From positions 1 to 64,000 of the forward strand of contig NZ_PPED02000005.1 of NCBI RefSeq assembly GCF_002899825.2: DNA of 64,000 nucleotides. The letters run 5' to 3'. The stretch's first letter is position 1, and each line of letters starts with the position of its first letter. The notes under the pieces were generated by a model, which worked only from the letters and a program-made list of their open reading frames with translations, was not told the DNA's origin and made no database searches. The DNA comes from Chryseobacterium phosphatilyticum (GTDB taxonomy: Bacteria > Bacteroidota > Bacteroidia > Flavobacteriales > Weeksellaceae). The position numbers and the translations under genes were made by a program. Positions 1 through 7,984 of this stretch are shown here, one piece after another.

Positions 1-70
1 TTCCGAACACAGAAGTTAAGCCCACCAGCGCCGATGGTACTGCTAACGCGGGAGAGTAGGCCGCCGCCAG
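1..70 (+). rRNA. rrf: 5S ribosomal RNA, 3' part
   Basis: The window opens inside a 5S rRNA. The stretch around CCGAACACAGAAGTTAAGCC (3-22) and the closing GGGAGAGTAGG followed by CCGCCGCCAG are characteristic of bacterial 5S loop B/helix III and the 3' terminal stem. The 5' half lies outside the window. It is followed at once by a strong terminator, so this is the distal end of an rRNA operon read on the plus strand. The exact 3' end is estimated. Confidence 0.93.
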
Positions 71-86
71 TTTTTATTTTATTTTT

Positions 87-126
87 AAAAAGTCCTTTAT
101 CGAATGATAAAGGACTTTTTTTGTTT
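87..126 (+). terminator. rRNA operon terminator
   Basis: A perfect 15-bp stem (AAAAAGTCCTTTATC at 87-101 paired with its complement at 106-120) with a 4-base GAAT loop and a following T-run. It closes the rRNA operon that ends in the 5S gene. Confidence 0.9.
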
Positions 127-700
127 TATCCCTACCCCTAAGAAATGAATAATGAATAATGAATCACCCGGCATTATCCATTATCCATTTTCAACTCTCA
201 ACTTTCAATTCTCAATTATTCTTATCACCGGTATTCCTGATATAACTTTGCTTTGTCCTCCTGAAAGGATCTAAGCCATTGAAGAACTTTGCACCTGAAG
301 TTGATTATTCCTCCAGAGAATACGCTGTTTAGATCTCTACGGGATGACACGTTTGAATACATTTATATTTTGTATATTTTGGCCAAAGCCAATGGAAGGG
401 ATTATTATTCGTTAGGAAAGGCGTTTGTAGCCTTAAAGTAAATAGACGGTTAATAAATTATCGTAAAAGATATTCTAAGCCGAAATAGGATACTTAATTT
501 AATTGAGAGACTCTCATTATATTTACATATTTATTGGTGTACCAAGTATTATTAAAAGGCTATCTATAGATAATTTCAGATTATCTGGAAATTATCCCTA
601 TTAAGAACCCTCTTTTATAAAGTTTCTCATCAGAAACTTTTACAATCATGAATTATATAAATTCATTTATGCTTTGCAGCTAAAAAATATTATTGGAGGT
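127..700. other. Non-coding stretch downstream of rRNA operon
   Basis: About 570 bases without a convincing gene. Near 143-220 it contains short tandem-like AATGAAT and CATTATC/CAATTCTCAA tracts of the kind seen in several other spacers of this window. No tRNA or coding region was recognised; stops are frequent in all frames. Confidence 0.5.
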
Positions 701-1270
701 TTATGCAGTATAAAAATAAAGAACCAACATGACACAGCTTTCATTGCTGATGCTTACGGGAACATGGGGGAATTTACCGTTGAAGTATAGTGAATCTCCT
801 TCTTTCAGAAGGATCTCCTCATTATCAATGATATATTTAACCTCTCCTTTGAGAATATATTTAAACTCCCAGGCATCAGTAATTACCTTTTCTCTCCTTG
901 AATTGGGTTCAAGAGTTAATAAAACAGCTTCAAAGCCTAAAGAATGCAAACTTTTACTAAAAATGTGCATATACTTAAAGCCTTCGGCCTCTACTTCTTT
1001 TTCAATAACCTGCTGACTTTCTTTAGGAACATAAATGAATTTTGCATTGGACTTTTTTTCTACTCCCTCGAAGAAGTAGCTTGCATCTATTTCCAGAGAC
1101 TGTATAAGATCAAGGAGAACAGGAAGTGAAGGAATTGTTCTTCCATTTTCGATACGGGAAACCAAACCATTGCTTACATTCGCTCTGAATGCCAATTCAT
1201 TAATGGTTAGATTGTTCTTTTTTCTAATATCTTTTAACCTCTTACCGATACCTATTAAAAAATCATTCAT
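701..1270 (-). CDS. XRE-family transcriptional regulator with C-terminal cupin domain
   Basis: A 189-residue DNA-binding protein. Residues 8-64 form a classic XRE/Cro helix-turn-helix (RLKDIRKKNNLTINELAFRA followed by VSNGLVSRIENG). Residues 110-185 form a cupin_2 barrel (EFKYILKGEVKYII, then EGDSLYFNGKFPH). This is the domain order of MerR-like/PuuR-type small-molecule-responsive regulators, in which the cupin probably binds a ligand; the ligand cannot be predicted. The gene stands alone. It is divergent from the response-regulator gene that starts at 1446, with 175 bases between. The ATG at 1270 is a clean start for the HTH domain. The regulatory target is unknown. Confidence 0.88.
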   Translation of the reverse strand: MNDFLIGIGKRLKDIRKKNNLTINELAFRANVSNGLVSRIENGRTIPSLPVLLDLIQSLEIDASYFFEGVEKKSNAKFIYVPKESQQVIEKEVEAEGFKYMHIFSKSLHSLGFEAVLLTLEPNSRREKVITDAWEFKYILKGEVKYIIDNEEILLKEGDSLYFNGKFPHVPVSISNESCVMLVLYFYTA

Positions 1271-1394
1271 GCTGTATTCCGTTTAACCTAAATTACTTTT
1301 CGTCATTAGATGAAAGACAAAGGTAATACTATTCTATAGAGTTTTGATAGTAGCAGGAATCAATTCATTTAAATTTATTAATCCTATTTGATGA

Positions 1395-1425
1395 TTTTGC
1401 TCGTCCCAAAATTTCCTTATTTTTG
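1395..1425 (+). promoter_or_regulatory. Bacteroidota-type promoter of the response regulator gene
   Basis: TTTTG at 1395-1399 (-33-like) and TATTTTTG at 1418-1425, matching the Bacteroidota -7 consensus TAnnTTTG, separated by 18 bases. They lie 20 bases upstream of the start codon at 1446. Assigned by consensus only. Confidence 0.6.
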
Positions 1426-1445
1426 TAAAACTCCTTATTTCATTT

Positions 1446-2153
1446 ATGAAAAAAATTATTCTTATCGAAGACGAGACCAGCGTGGTATCTTTTATTAAAA
1501 AAGGACTACAGGAAAATGGATATGAGATTTCTGTAGCTTTTGATGGGCGTACGGGCGTTCAGCTTGTGCAGGCGAACGATTTCGATTTGGTCATTTTAGA
1601 CATTATGCTTCCGGAAATGAACGGGCTGGATGTTTGTAAGGAAATAAGGAAAACCAATCTTAATGTTCCTATTTTATTTTTGACTGCCTTGGGAACTTCT
1701 GAAAATATAGTCCTTGGGCTGGAGAGCGGAGGGGATGATTATTTAGTTAAACCCTTCAAATTTATTGAGCTGGTTGCCCGTGTGAAGTCTTTGCTGAGGA
1801 GAAGCGGCGCTACCGGCTCTCAGGAAACTATTGAGCCTGAACCGGATAATGACGATGTATTTCAGTTTTCTGATTTGATAGTGAATGATTATACTAAAAA
1901 AGTAACGCGTGGTGGTGACGAAATTACACTCACTTCTACAGAATATAAACTCTTGCTCTATTTCCTCAATAATCCTGAAAAAGTAATTTCCAGAGCAGAA
2001 ATATTGGATGCAGTCTGGGGAGTAAATTATGAGCTGGGTACCAATGTTGTAGATGTGTATGTAAACTATTTAAGAAAAAAACTGGATAACCAGGATGAAA
2101 ATAAATTGATTCACACCGTGATAGGAATGGGATATGTTTTGAAAAAACCTTAA
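1446..2153 (+). CDS. OmpR/PhoB-family response regulator
   Basis: A two-component response regulator of 235 residues. The receiver domain (1-120) has the acidic pocket E8-D9, the phosphoacceptor D52 in LVILDIMLP, T80 and K102 (VKPF). The C-terminal winged helix (about 140-233) ends in the OmpR-family pattern VVDVYVNYLRKKLD ... HTVIGMGYVL. A roughly 20-residue acidic linker (about 122-140) joins the domains. The histidine kinase gene starts 3 bases after the stop codon, so the two are almost certainly co-transcribed and form a pair. Phased TAATCTC repeats about 1.5 kb downstream, before the next transcription unit, are candidate binding sites. The inducing signal is unknown. Confidence 0.93.
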   Translation: MKKIILIEDETSVVSFIKKGLQENGYEISVAFDGRTGVQLVQANDFDLVILDIMLPEMNGLDVCKEIRKTNLNVPILFLTALGTSENIVLGLESGGDDYLVKPFKFIELVARVKSLLRRSGATGSQETIEPEPDNDDVFQFSDLIVNDYTKKVTRGGDEITLTSTEYKLLLYFLNNPEKVISRAEILDAVWGVNYELGTNVVDVYVNYLRKKLDNQDENKLIHTVIGMGYVLKKP

Positions 2154-2156
2154 TGA

Positions 2157-3557
2157 ATGTTTAATAGAGTGATTACAAATCAGACCAAAACGATGGTGCT
2201 TTTAATGTTGGTTTTTACTGCCATTATTTTGTTGTTCAGTGGTTTGGTTTATTTTTCAATCGTTAATTTTTCACATCAAAGGTTTTATGAACTTCTAAAA
2301 ATCCGTACCGCTACTATTATTCAGATTGAAAAAAGCAAGGATCATCTTGATATCCCTGAAAATTATGTTCTCAATAACCGGAATGATGAAGAGCTTCCAA
2401 TGGAAAGAGATTATGTTTTTGCAGTTCCTTCAGATTCTAATTTTAAGAAAATTTCCCAGGAAGTCCATATCCCGGACTACTTCTTTAAGAATATTGTACG
2501 GAAAGGAGAATCTAATTATAATGACAAAGAGTTTTATTATATCGGTCAGAGTTTTCGGTATGATGACAAGGACTATATTGCTATAGCTTCTGCAAAGAAC
2601 CATTATGTGGTATATTATCTCGGATTTCTAAAAAGAACACTGCTTACCTGTATCGTTCTTTCGTTGTTCTTCAGTATGATTTTTTCTTTTTATTTGTCAA
2701 AAACTCTTTTCAGACCTATTTTAAAAATCACAGGAAAGGTAAAAGAGATCAGTTCTGAAAATCTGCATTTAAGACTCGAATCTCAACCGGATAATAAAGA
2801 ATTGAACGAACTGGTAGATACTTTTAATGGAATGCTTAATCGTATTGAAACCTCCTTCGAAACTCAAAATCATTTAATTGGTAATGTTTCCCATGAGCTG
2901 AGAACCCCATTAACTTCCATTATGGGTGAAGCTGATGTGGCACTTTCAATCAGCAGGACGCCCGAAGAATATAAAGAAACCCTGGAAATTATCCTGAATG
3001 AAGCTGAAAAGCTTGATAAAAAGATCAAAGCATTACTGATGATAGCCCAAACCGGATTCGATGGAAAAATCCAGAAAATGGACAAGGTAAGAATTGACCA
3101 GCTCCTTTGGGATGTCATTGAAACATTAAGAAGAATAGACTCCCGAAATAATATCTATCTGGATATCAGTATGCTTCCGGATAATCCTAAAAAACTTAAA
3201 GTACAAGGGAATGAACAATTATTACATCTTGCTGTTGCCAATATCATCAGCAACGGATGTAAGTATTCTAATTTTCAACAGGTGAAAGTCTCATTGGGGG
3301 CTACAGATACAGATGTTTATATCATTGTAAAAGATACAGGAATCGGTATCCCTGAAGTAGAAATGAACAAAATATATGATCCTTTTTTCAGAGCTTCCAA
3401 TACCCAAAACTATGAAGGGTATGGGATTGGGTTGCCACTGGCAAGGAATATTGTAAGAATGCATCAAGGGGAGCTTGTAGTGAGTTCCCACGAAAATCAG
3501 GGCACAACAGTGCAGATGCGTTTCCCTAATTTTTATAGTGTACAGCAAGAGGTATAA
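2157..3557 (+). CDS. Membrane sensor histidine kinase
   Basis: The sensor kinase partner of the preceding regulator, 466 residues. TM1 is at about 13-36, followed by a periplasmic sensor region (37-157) and TM2 (about 160-181). A HAMP segment (about 182-235) leads into the HisKA dimerisation helix with the phosphoacceptor H246 in GNVSHELRTPLTS. The ATPase domain carries the N box (ANIISNGCKYS), G1 (VKDTGIGIP), F (YDPFFRA) and G2 (GYGIGLPLARNIV). The architecture is that of a typical class I, CusS/ArlS-like kinase. The periplasmic domain shows no motif I recognise, so the stimulus cannot be given. A terminator follows at 3585. Confidence 0.93.
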   Translation: MFNRVITNQTKTMVLLMLVFTAIILLFSGLVYFSIVNFSHQRFYELLKIRTATIIQIEKSKDHLDIPENYVLNNRNDEELPMERDYVFAVPSDSNFKKISQEVHIPDYFFKNIVRKGESNYNDKEFYYIGQSFRYDDKDYIAIASAKNHYVVYYLGFLKRTLLTCIVLSLFFSMIFSFYLSKTLFRPILKITGKVKEISSENLHLRLESQPDNKELNELVDTFNGMLNRIETSFETQNHLIGNVSHELRTPLTSIMGEADVALSISRTPEEYKETLEIILNEAEKLDKKIKALLMIAQTGFDGKIQKMDKVRIDQLLWDVIETLRRIDSRNNIYLDISMLPDNPKKLKVQGNEQLLHLAVANIISNGCKYSNFQQVKVSLGATDTDVYIIVKDTGIGIPEVEMNKIYDPFFRASNTQNYEGYGIGLPLARNIVRMHQGELVVSSHENQGTTVQMRFPNFYSVQQEV

Positions 3558-3584
3558 GTACAAAAAGACCGAGAAAGCTTAGAC

Positions 3585-3620
3585 AACGAAAATGTATGTT
3601 GAGATTTTCGTTATTTTTTT
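3585..3620 (+). terminator. Terminator of the two-component operon
   Basis: AACGAAAAT at 3585-3593 pairs with ATTTTCGTT at 3604-3612 across a 10-base loop and is followed by a run of seven Ts. Confidence 0.8.
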
Positions 3621-3678
3621 ACTTTACATCCTTCCCTTTTTCAACTTTTCCCCATATTAATTCCCTTTAACAATTTTC

Positions 3679-3753
3679 TAATCTCATTTTAATCTCTTTA
3701 ATGACATTTTAATTTGGTTCCAAAGATCCTCTAATCTCGTCGTTCTAGTTTTG
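3679..3753 (+). promoter_or_regulatory. Phased TAATCTC direct repeats and -7 element
   Basis: Perfect TAATCTC occurs at 3679-3685, 3690-3696 and 3732-3738, with degenerate copies TAATGAC at 3699-3705 and TAATTTG at 3710-3716. Spacings are 11, 9, 11 and 22 bases, close to whole helical turns. A -7 element TAGTTTTG (TAnnTTTG) lies at 3746-3753, with the last repeat just upstream where a -33 element would sit. This is the arrangement expected for an activator of the OmpR family bound to tandem direct repeats. Confidence 0.5.
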
Positions 3754-3793
3754 TATTATCAAAAAAGATCAACACAAAACAAAATAATAGAAC

Positions 3794-4288
3794 ATGGCTA
3801 CAACAATTTTAATCGCAACGGATTACTCTCTAGAGTCGTTAAATATATTGAAGAAAGTATTAAAAGAGAAAGAGGCAGCGGAAGACCAGAACCAATATAA
3901 TATTCTTTTGACTTCCGGATACGACTCAGGAGACTCCATCAGAGATCTTCTATTTAATACCAAAACTTCGATTTTCAACAAAATCAGACCGGCAGAGTTT
4001 TGCGATGCCTATGGAATTATTAAGAATAAATATCCTCACCTGATTAATAAGATCATCTGCGATGTCTTTACAGGAAGTTTTCAAAGAACATTCAACCAAT
4101 ATGTAAAGGCCGAAAATATTGAAGAAGCCTATTATTCCTCGTCAATCAAAAGCAAAGGAAAAGGCAAATTTGATATTGTCCCTTACATTAAAAAATGCAA
4201 AGACCTACAAGCCAGAGAAATTACTGTTGAAGTCAAAGAACAAGTTCCTGAGAGAGGAAGGCTGGCAGAGATTTTTGTAGAAGTCTAA
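3794..4288 (+). CDS. Hypothetical protein, possible UspA-like fold
   Basis: A 164-residue soluble protein of unknown function. The N-terminus MATTILIATDYSLESLNILKK resembles the first beta-alpha unit of universal stress proteins, with an Asp and an Ser after the first strand. The typical C-terminal G-x2-G-x9-G(S/T) nucleotide motif is not evident. There is no signal peptide or membrane segment. The gene is followed after 33 bases by a DUF1275 membrane protein and is probably co-transcribed with it. The promoter region carries the phased TAATCTC repeats, suggesting control by the neighbouring response regulator. The family assignment is weak; the gene itself is well supported by codon use and a clean start. 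Confidence 0.75.
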   Translation: MATTILIATDYSLESLNILKKVLKEKEAAEDQNQYNILLTSGYDSGDSIRDLLFNTKTSIFNKIRPAEFCDAYGIIKNKYPHLINKIICDVFTGSFQRTFNQYVKAENIEEAYYSSSIKSKGKGKFDIVPYIKKCKDLQAREITVEVKEQVPERGRLAEIFVEV

Positions 4289-4321
4289 AAAATACATCAT
4301 AACAAATTAAAAAGTAAAAAA

Positions 4322-5149
4322 ATGTTAAGAAATTATAGTAACAGCAGGACACTGGGGGATAATATCAGATTGGGGACGCTGACTGCTTTCACAGCAGGTA
4401 CTATAAATATTGCATCCCTATTAATATTTCTCTCTTTTACATCGAACGTAACGGGACATTACGCTATTTTGGCAGCAGAAATCAGTAAAGCAAACTGGAC
4501 TCAGGTTGCCGTAGTAGGAGCATGGATATTTCTATTTTTCTTCGGAAGCTTTTTATCCAACTTTATTGTCATTAATTTCAATAAGAAAAGTAAGTATTTT
4601 GCCCACGCTATGCCGATTGTACTGGAAATAATATGTCTCCTTTTTGTAGGAGTATATGGACAGTTATATTACCAGAAAACATTGGAAGAAACAGAATGTC
4701 TGGTGGCACTGATGCTTTTTGCAACTGGTCTTCAGAATGGTTTGACGGCAAGTATTTCCAACTTTTCCGTAAAAACTACCCACCTCACAGGAACAACAAC
4801 AGACCTTGGGATTCTGGTATCCATGTTTACCCAGAAGAAATATAGAAAAAACGGTGAATTGATTGGCAGAGCAAAATTACTATCAAGCATCATGTTAGCC
4901 TATATTTTGGGAGCAGTATTCTCAGGGTTGACTTATTATTATCTGGAATTCAGAGTGTTTTATGTGATCAGTGTATGTCTTTTGATTGTTATCGGGTATG
5001 ACGCATACAAAATTCATATACGACATTTTAATACAAAATACAGGTATAACAGGATCTATAAAAAGCCTAATTTACTGGCTTACCTTTATGAAAAGATCCA
5101 CGGAATTCCTAAAAATGAAAAGAAAAGAAAACTTGTCTTTGAAGACTAA
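4322..5149 (+). CDS. DUF1275 (YoaK-like) membrane protein
   Basis: A 275-residue polytopic inner-membrane protein. It has about six hydrophobic helices, beginning with LGTLTAFTAGTINIASLLIF and followed by SNVTGHY, which is the DUF1275/YoaK hallmark (T-A-G-x2-N/D ... TG). A second conserved stretch is LLFATGLQNGLTASISNF...THLTGTTTDLG, near residues 132-162. The family function is not established. The basic cytoplasmic tail (about 225-275) is longer than in many members. The gene is preceded by the 164-residue protein in the same unit and closed by a terminator at 5193. Confidence 0.85.
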   Translation: MLRNYSNSRTLGDNIRLGTLTAFTAGTINIASLLIFLSFTSNVTGHYAILAAEISKANWTQVAVVGAWIFLFFFGSFLSNFIVINFNKKSKYFAHAMPIVLEIICLLFVGVYGQLYYQKTLEETECLVALMLFATGLQNGLTASISNFSVKTTHLTGTTTDLGILVSMFTQKKYRKNGELIGRAKLLSSIMLAYILGAVFSGLTYYYLEFRVFYVISVCLLIVIGYDAYKIHIRHFNTKYRYNRIYKKPNLLAYLYEKIHGIPKNEKKRKLVFED

Positions 5150-5192
5150 ATAGAGATATCATCACTATTAATTTTTTGTATAAACTAGCTGT

Positions 5193-5231
5193 ACGTCCTT
5201 ATTTTTATTATGAAATAAGGACGTTTTTTTT
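5193..5231 (+). terminator. Terminator after DUF1275 gene
   Basis: ACGTCCTTATTT pairs with AAATAAGGACGT around a short loop and is followed by eight Ts. Confidence 0.85.
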
Positions 5232-5423
5232 AATCAATGTCTGAATATTGGGTTAGCCTTTGGTTTTGCTCCTTTCAATCTAATAAAATGGTGACTTATC
5301 AAAAGGAGCTAAGGCCCTTCATTACAAAGATTATAAAAAAAAGATGGGGATAACTAGGTCAAAAATGTTGATAATTAAATATTAAATCACGATTTTAGTA
5401 TTTTAATTCCCGTTTTCATTGAC

Positions 5424-5431
5424 TATTTTTG
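5424..5431 (+). promoter_or_regulatory. -7 promoter element of mutL
   Basis: TATTTTTG matches TAnnTTTG and lies 19 bases before the ATG at 5451. An in-frame TTG lies at 5436, just after this element; the promoter position and the conserved MutL N-terminus both favour the ATG at 5451. No clear -33 element was seen. Confidence 0.5.
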
Positions 5432-5450
5432 TAAGTTGATTTACGTTTTT

Positions 5451-7241
5451 ATGTCAGATATTATTCAGCTTTTACCGGATCATGTAGCCAACCAAATTGC
5501 GGCAGGGGAAGTGGTGCAGAGACCTGCGTCCATTGTGAAGGAACTTTTGGAGAATGCTATTGATGCAGATGCAACAAAAATTGAATTGATCATCAGGGAT
5601 GCAGGGAAAAACCTTATACAGGTAGTGGATGACGGTAAAGGAATGTCTGAGACAGATGCCCGAATGGCTTTTGAAAGACATGCAACCTCCAAAATAAAAG
5701 GAACAGAAGATATCTTTAAAATTGCTACTAAAGGATTCAGGGGAGAAGCGTTAGCTTCCATTGCTGCTGTTTCCCAGGTTGAACTGAGAACAAAACAAAA
5801 AGATACCTCAATAGGAACCAATATCTATATTGAAGGTGGCGTTTTTCAGTTTCAGGACCCCGTTCAAACTGCAGAAGGATCCAACTTTTTGGTGAAAAAT
5901 CTTTTTTATAATGTCCCTGCAAGGAGGAAGTTTCTGAAGAATAATAATGTTGAATTCAGACACGTTATTGATGAATTTCAGCGTGTTGCCTTGGCTCATG
6001 AGAATTTGGAGTTTTCCTTGTTCCATGATGATGAAGCTGTTTTCAGATTAAGAAAAGGAAGTCAGATGCAGCGTATTGTAGATGTTTTTGGAAGAAAACT
6101 TCAACCGCTTCTGATTCCTATTAAAGAAGATATTATCTGGTGTAAGCTACATGGGTTTGTGGCTAAACCTGAAGGTGCTAAAAAAGCCAGAGGAGAACAA
6201 TTTCTTTTCGTTAACGGAAGATACTTTAAAAGCCCATATTTCAATAAAGCGGTTCAGGAAGCTTTTGAAGGATTGCTTCAACCGGGGTACGTTCCTTCCT
6301 TTTTCCTTTTTCTGGAGCTTGACCCGGAAAAAATAGATGTGAATATTCATCCTCAGAAAACGGAGGTTAAATTCGAAGATGAACATCTTATTTTTGCTTT
6401 ACTTCGATCAACAATTAAAAGATCTCTGGGAATTTATAATGTTTCTCCAAGTCTTGATTTTGACAGAGACCCGGTATTGGATGATTTGATGAATAAACCC
6501 ATTCCAAGCAAAGGAAATGGAGGGGGAAGCGGGGTTATAAAAATGCCTGAAATTATTGTAGATAAAGATTATAATCCGTTTCTGGAAGAAAAGATTGTTG
6601 TACATCCGGAAGAAATTCAGAACCTTACGGAAATGTACCACCAGAATATTACGGCGGAACCTTCGAAAATTAATTTATTTGAAGATGAAGATTTTGATGA
6701 AGATTTGATGAGACTTCCGAATGGATATTGGCTCTTCAATAAAGGAGATGTGACATTGATGCTGGATCTGGGAAGAATGCACAGGTTATTGGTTTCGGAA
6801 ACTAATAAATCGACCAGAAAATCAAATACAAACAGTCATGCTCTTCTGTTCTCACTCGAATATCATATGAATGAGATTGAGAAAAATAAATACAATTCAA
6901 TCAAAAAATATCTTCCGGAACTTGGGTTTGACATGAAAATTGCTCATGAAAGCGTACTGAGAATAGATTCTCTTCCTGAAGGATTGAAAGAAACACAGGC
7001 GATGAAATTCCTGGAAAACCTTTTTGAGATCCTGGACTATAAAACAGAAGTGGAATTTATGCAGTATTATCATAATCAATGGAATAAAATGCAATCGAAA
7101 TCCAGGTTCGATTTTATTTATAAAAAAGATGCGGAACAAGTCATTAAAGATTTTACAGCATTAGGATTTCCTGAATTTTTACCGGACGGGAAAAGATGTT
7201 TTTACGAAGTTCCGTTTAATGATTTTAAAAACAAATTTTAA
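5451..7241 (+). CDS. mutL: DNA mismatch repair protein MutL
   Basis: A 596-residue GHKL ATPase that links mismatch recognition by MutS to strand removal. The N-terminal ATPase is complete: VKELLENAIDA (motif I), VVDDGKGM (motif II), ATSKI and RGEALASIAAVS (motif III). The transducer domain follows with RGEQFLFVNGRYFK and VDVNIHPQKTEVKF (V/INVHPxK signature). The region from about 440 onward is the dimerisation domain. There the expected metal-binding motif DQHA(x)2E(x)4E is not present; the aligned stretch reads LMLDLGRMHRLLVSE. I also see no CPHGRP. The start at the ATG gives the canonical MSDIIQLLPDHVANQIAAGE. The rhomboid gene begins 5 bases after the stop. Confidence 0.95.
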   Translation: MSDIIQLLPDHVANQIAAGEVVQRPASIVKELLENAIDADATKIELIIRDAGKNLIQVVDDGKGMSETDARMAFERHATSKIKGTEDIFKIATKGFRGEALASIAAVSQVELRTKQKDTSIGTNIYIEGGVFQFQDPVQTAEGSNFLVKNLFYNVPARRKFLKNNNVEFRHVIDEFQRVALAHENLEFSLFHDDEAVFRLRKGSQMQRIVDVFGRKLQPLLIPIKEDIIWCKLHGFVAKPEGAKKARGEQFLFVNGRYFKSPYFNKAVQEAFEGLLQPGYVPSFFLFLELDPEKIDVNIHPQKTEVKFEDEHLIFALLRSTIKRSLGIYNVSPSLDFDRDPVLDDLMNKPIPSKGNGGGSGVIKMPEIIVDKDYNPFLEEKIVVHPEEIQNLTEMYHQNITAEPSKINLFEDEDFDEDLMRLPNGYWLFNKGDVTLMLDLGRMHRLLVSETNKSTRKSNTNSHALLFSLEYHMNEIEKNKYNSIKKYLPELGFDMKIAHESVLRIDSLPEGLKETQAMKFLENLFEILDYKTEVEFMQYYHNQWNKMQSKSRFDFIYKKDAEQVIKDFTALGFPEFLPDGKRCFYEVPFNDFKNKF

Positions 7242-7246
7242 AAAAT

Positions 7247-7975
7247 ATGTTTAATAATATACCACCAATTACAAGAAATATTATCATTATCAATGTAATC
7301 GTTTTTATTGTTACCTCCTTAATGGGCAATCAGGTAATTGGTTATCTTGCAGGATTTTATCCGTTTTCTCCTTTTTTCCATTCATGGCAGATCATTACTC
7401 ATATGTTTATGCATGGAAGCATTATGCATATTTTGTTTAATATGCTGACACTCTTTAGTTTTGGTCCTATTCTGGAACAGACACTGGGAGATAAAAAATA
7501 TTTAATACTTTATTTTGCAAGTGGTTTAGGTGCTTTCTTCCTTTTTAATTTATGGAATTTTGTAGAAGTTCAGCAAATTTCCGGTGAATTACAAAAACTA
7601 GGATTTAATGTAAATGCTTATTTATCTGGTGCCAGTGTAGAATTTTCAGGAAATACAGACTCGATTCTTAAACAAAAAGAATTGTTGGGAAGCTTGAAAG
7701 GTATCGTAGCAACGCCTATGGTAGGAGCTTCAGGAGCTATTTTCGGAGTTGTTGCTGCGTTTGCAACATTGTATCCGGATTCTAAAATTGGAATTATGTT
7801 TATTCCGGTTCCTATAAAGGTAAAATATTTGTTACCTATTGTTATTGTTGTTTCTGTATACCTTGGTGTTTCCGGAAATGGAGGAGGAATTGCTCATCTT
7901 GCTCACGTAGGAGGTGCTTTGGTAGGATGGTTATTGGCACGAAATTGGAAAAAGCATTTGTACAGATTCAATTAA
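7247..7975 (+). CDS. Rhomboid-family intramembrane serine protease
   Basis: A 242-residue polytopic inner-membrane protease that cleaves substrates within or next to transmembrane helices. The catalytic Ser162 lies in GASGAIFG and the catalytic His220 in AHVGGALVG. The oxyanion-side segment HMFMHGSIMHILFNM carries the conserved H-x3-H-x3-N. There are about six transmembrane helices. A hydrophilic loop of about 50 residues (about 104-155) separates the helix after LGDKKYLILYF from the catalytic serine helix; this is longer than in GlpG. The gene starts 5 bases after mutL and ends 9 bases before the next gene, so the genes probably form an operon. Substrates are unknown. Confidence 0.93.
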   Translation: MFNNIPPITRNIIIINVIVFIVTSLMGNQVIGYLAGFYPFSPFFHSWQIITHMFMHGSIMHILFNMLTLFSFGPILEQTLGDKKYLILYFASGLGAFFLFNLWNFVEVQQISGELQKLGFNVNAYLSGASVEFSGNTDSILKQKELLGSLKGIVATPMVGASGAIFGVVAAFATLYPDSKIGIMFIPVPIKVKYLLPIVIVVSVYLGVSGNGGGIAHLAHVGGALVGWLLARNWKKHLYRFN

Positions 7976-7984
7976 ATCAATTTT

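Noticed and set aside
127-640. tRNA or mobile-element remnant after the 5S gene
   Set aside because: No cloverleaf or transposase similarity could be seen; only short AT-rich tracts.
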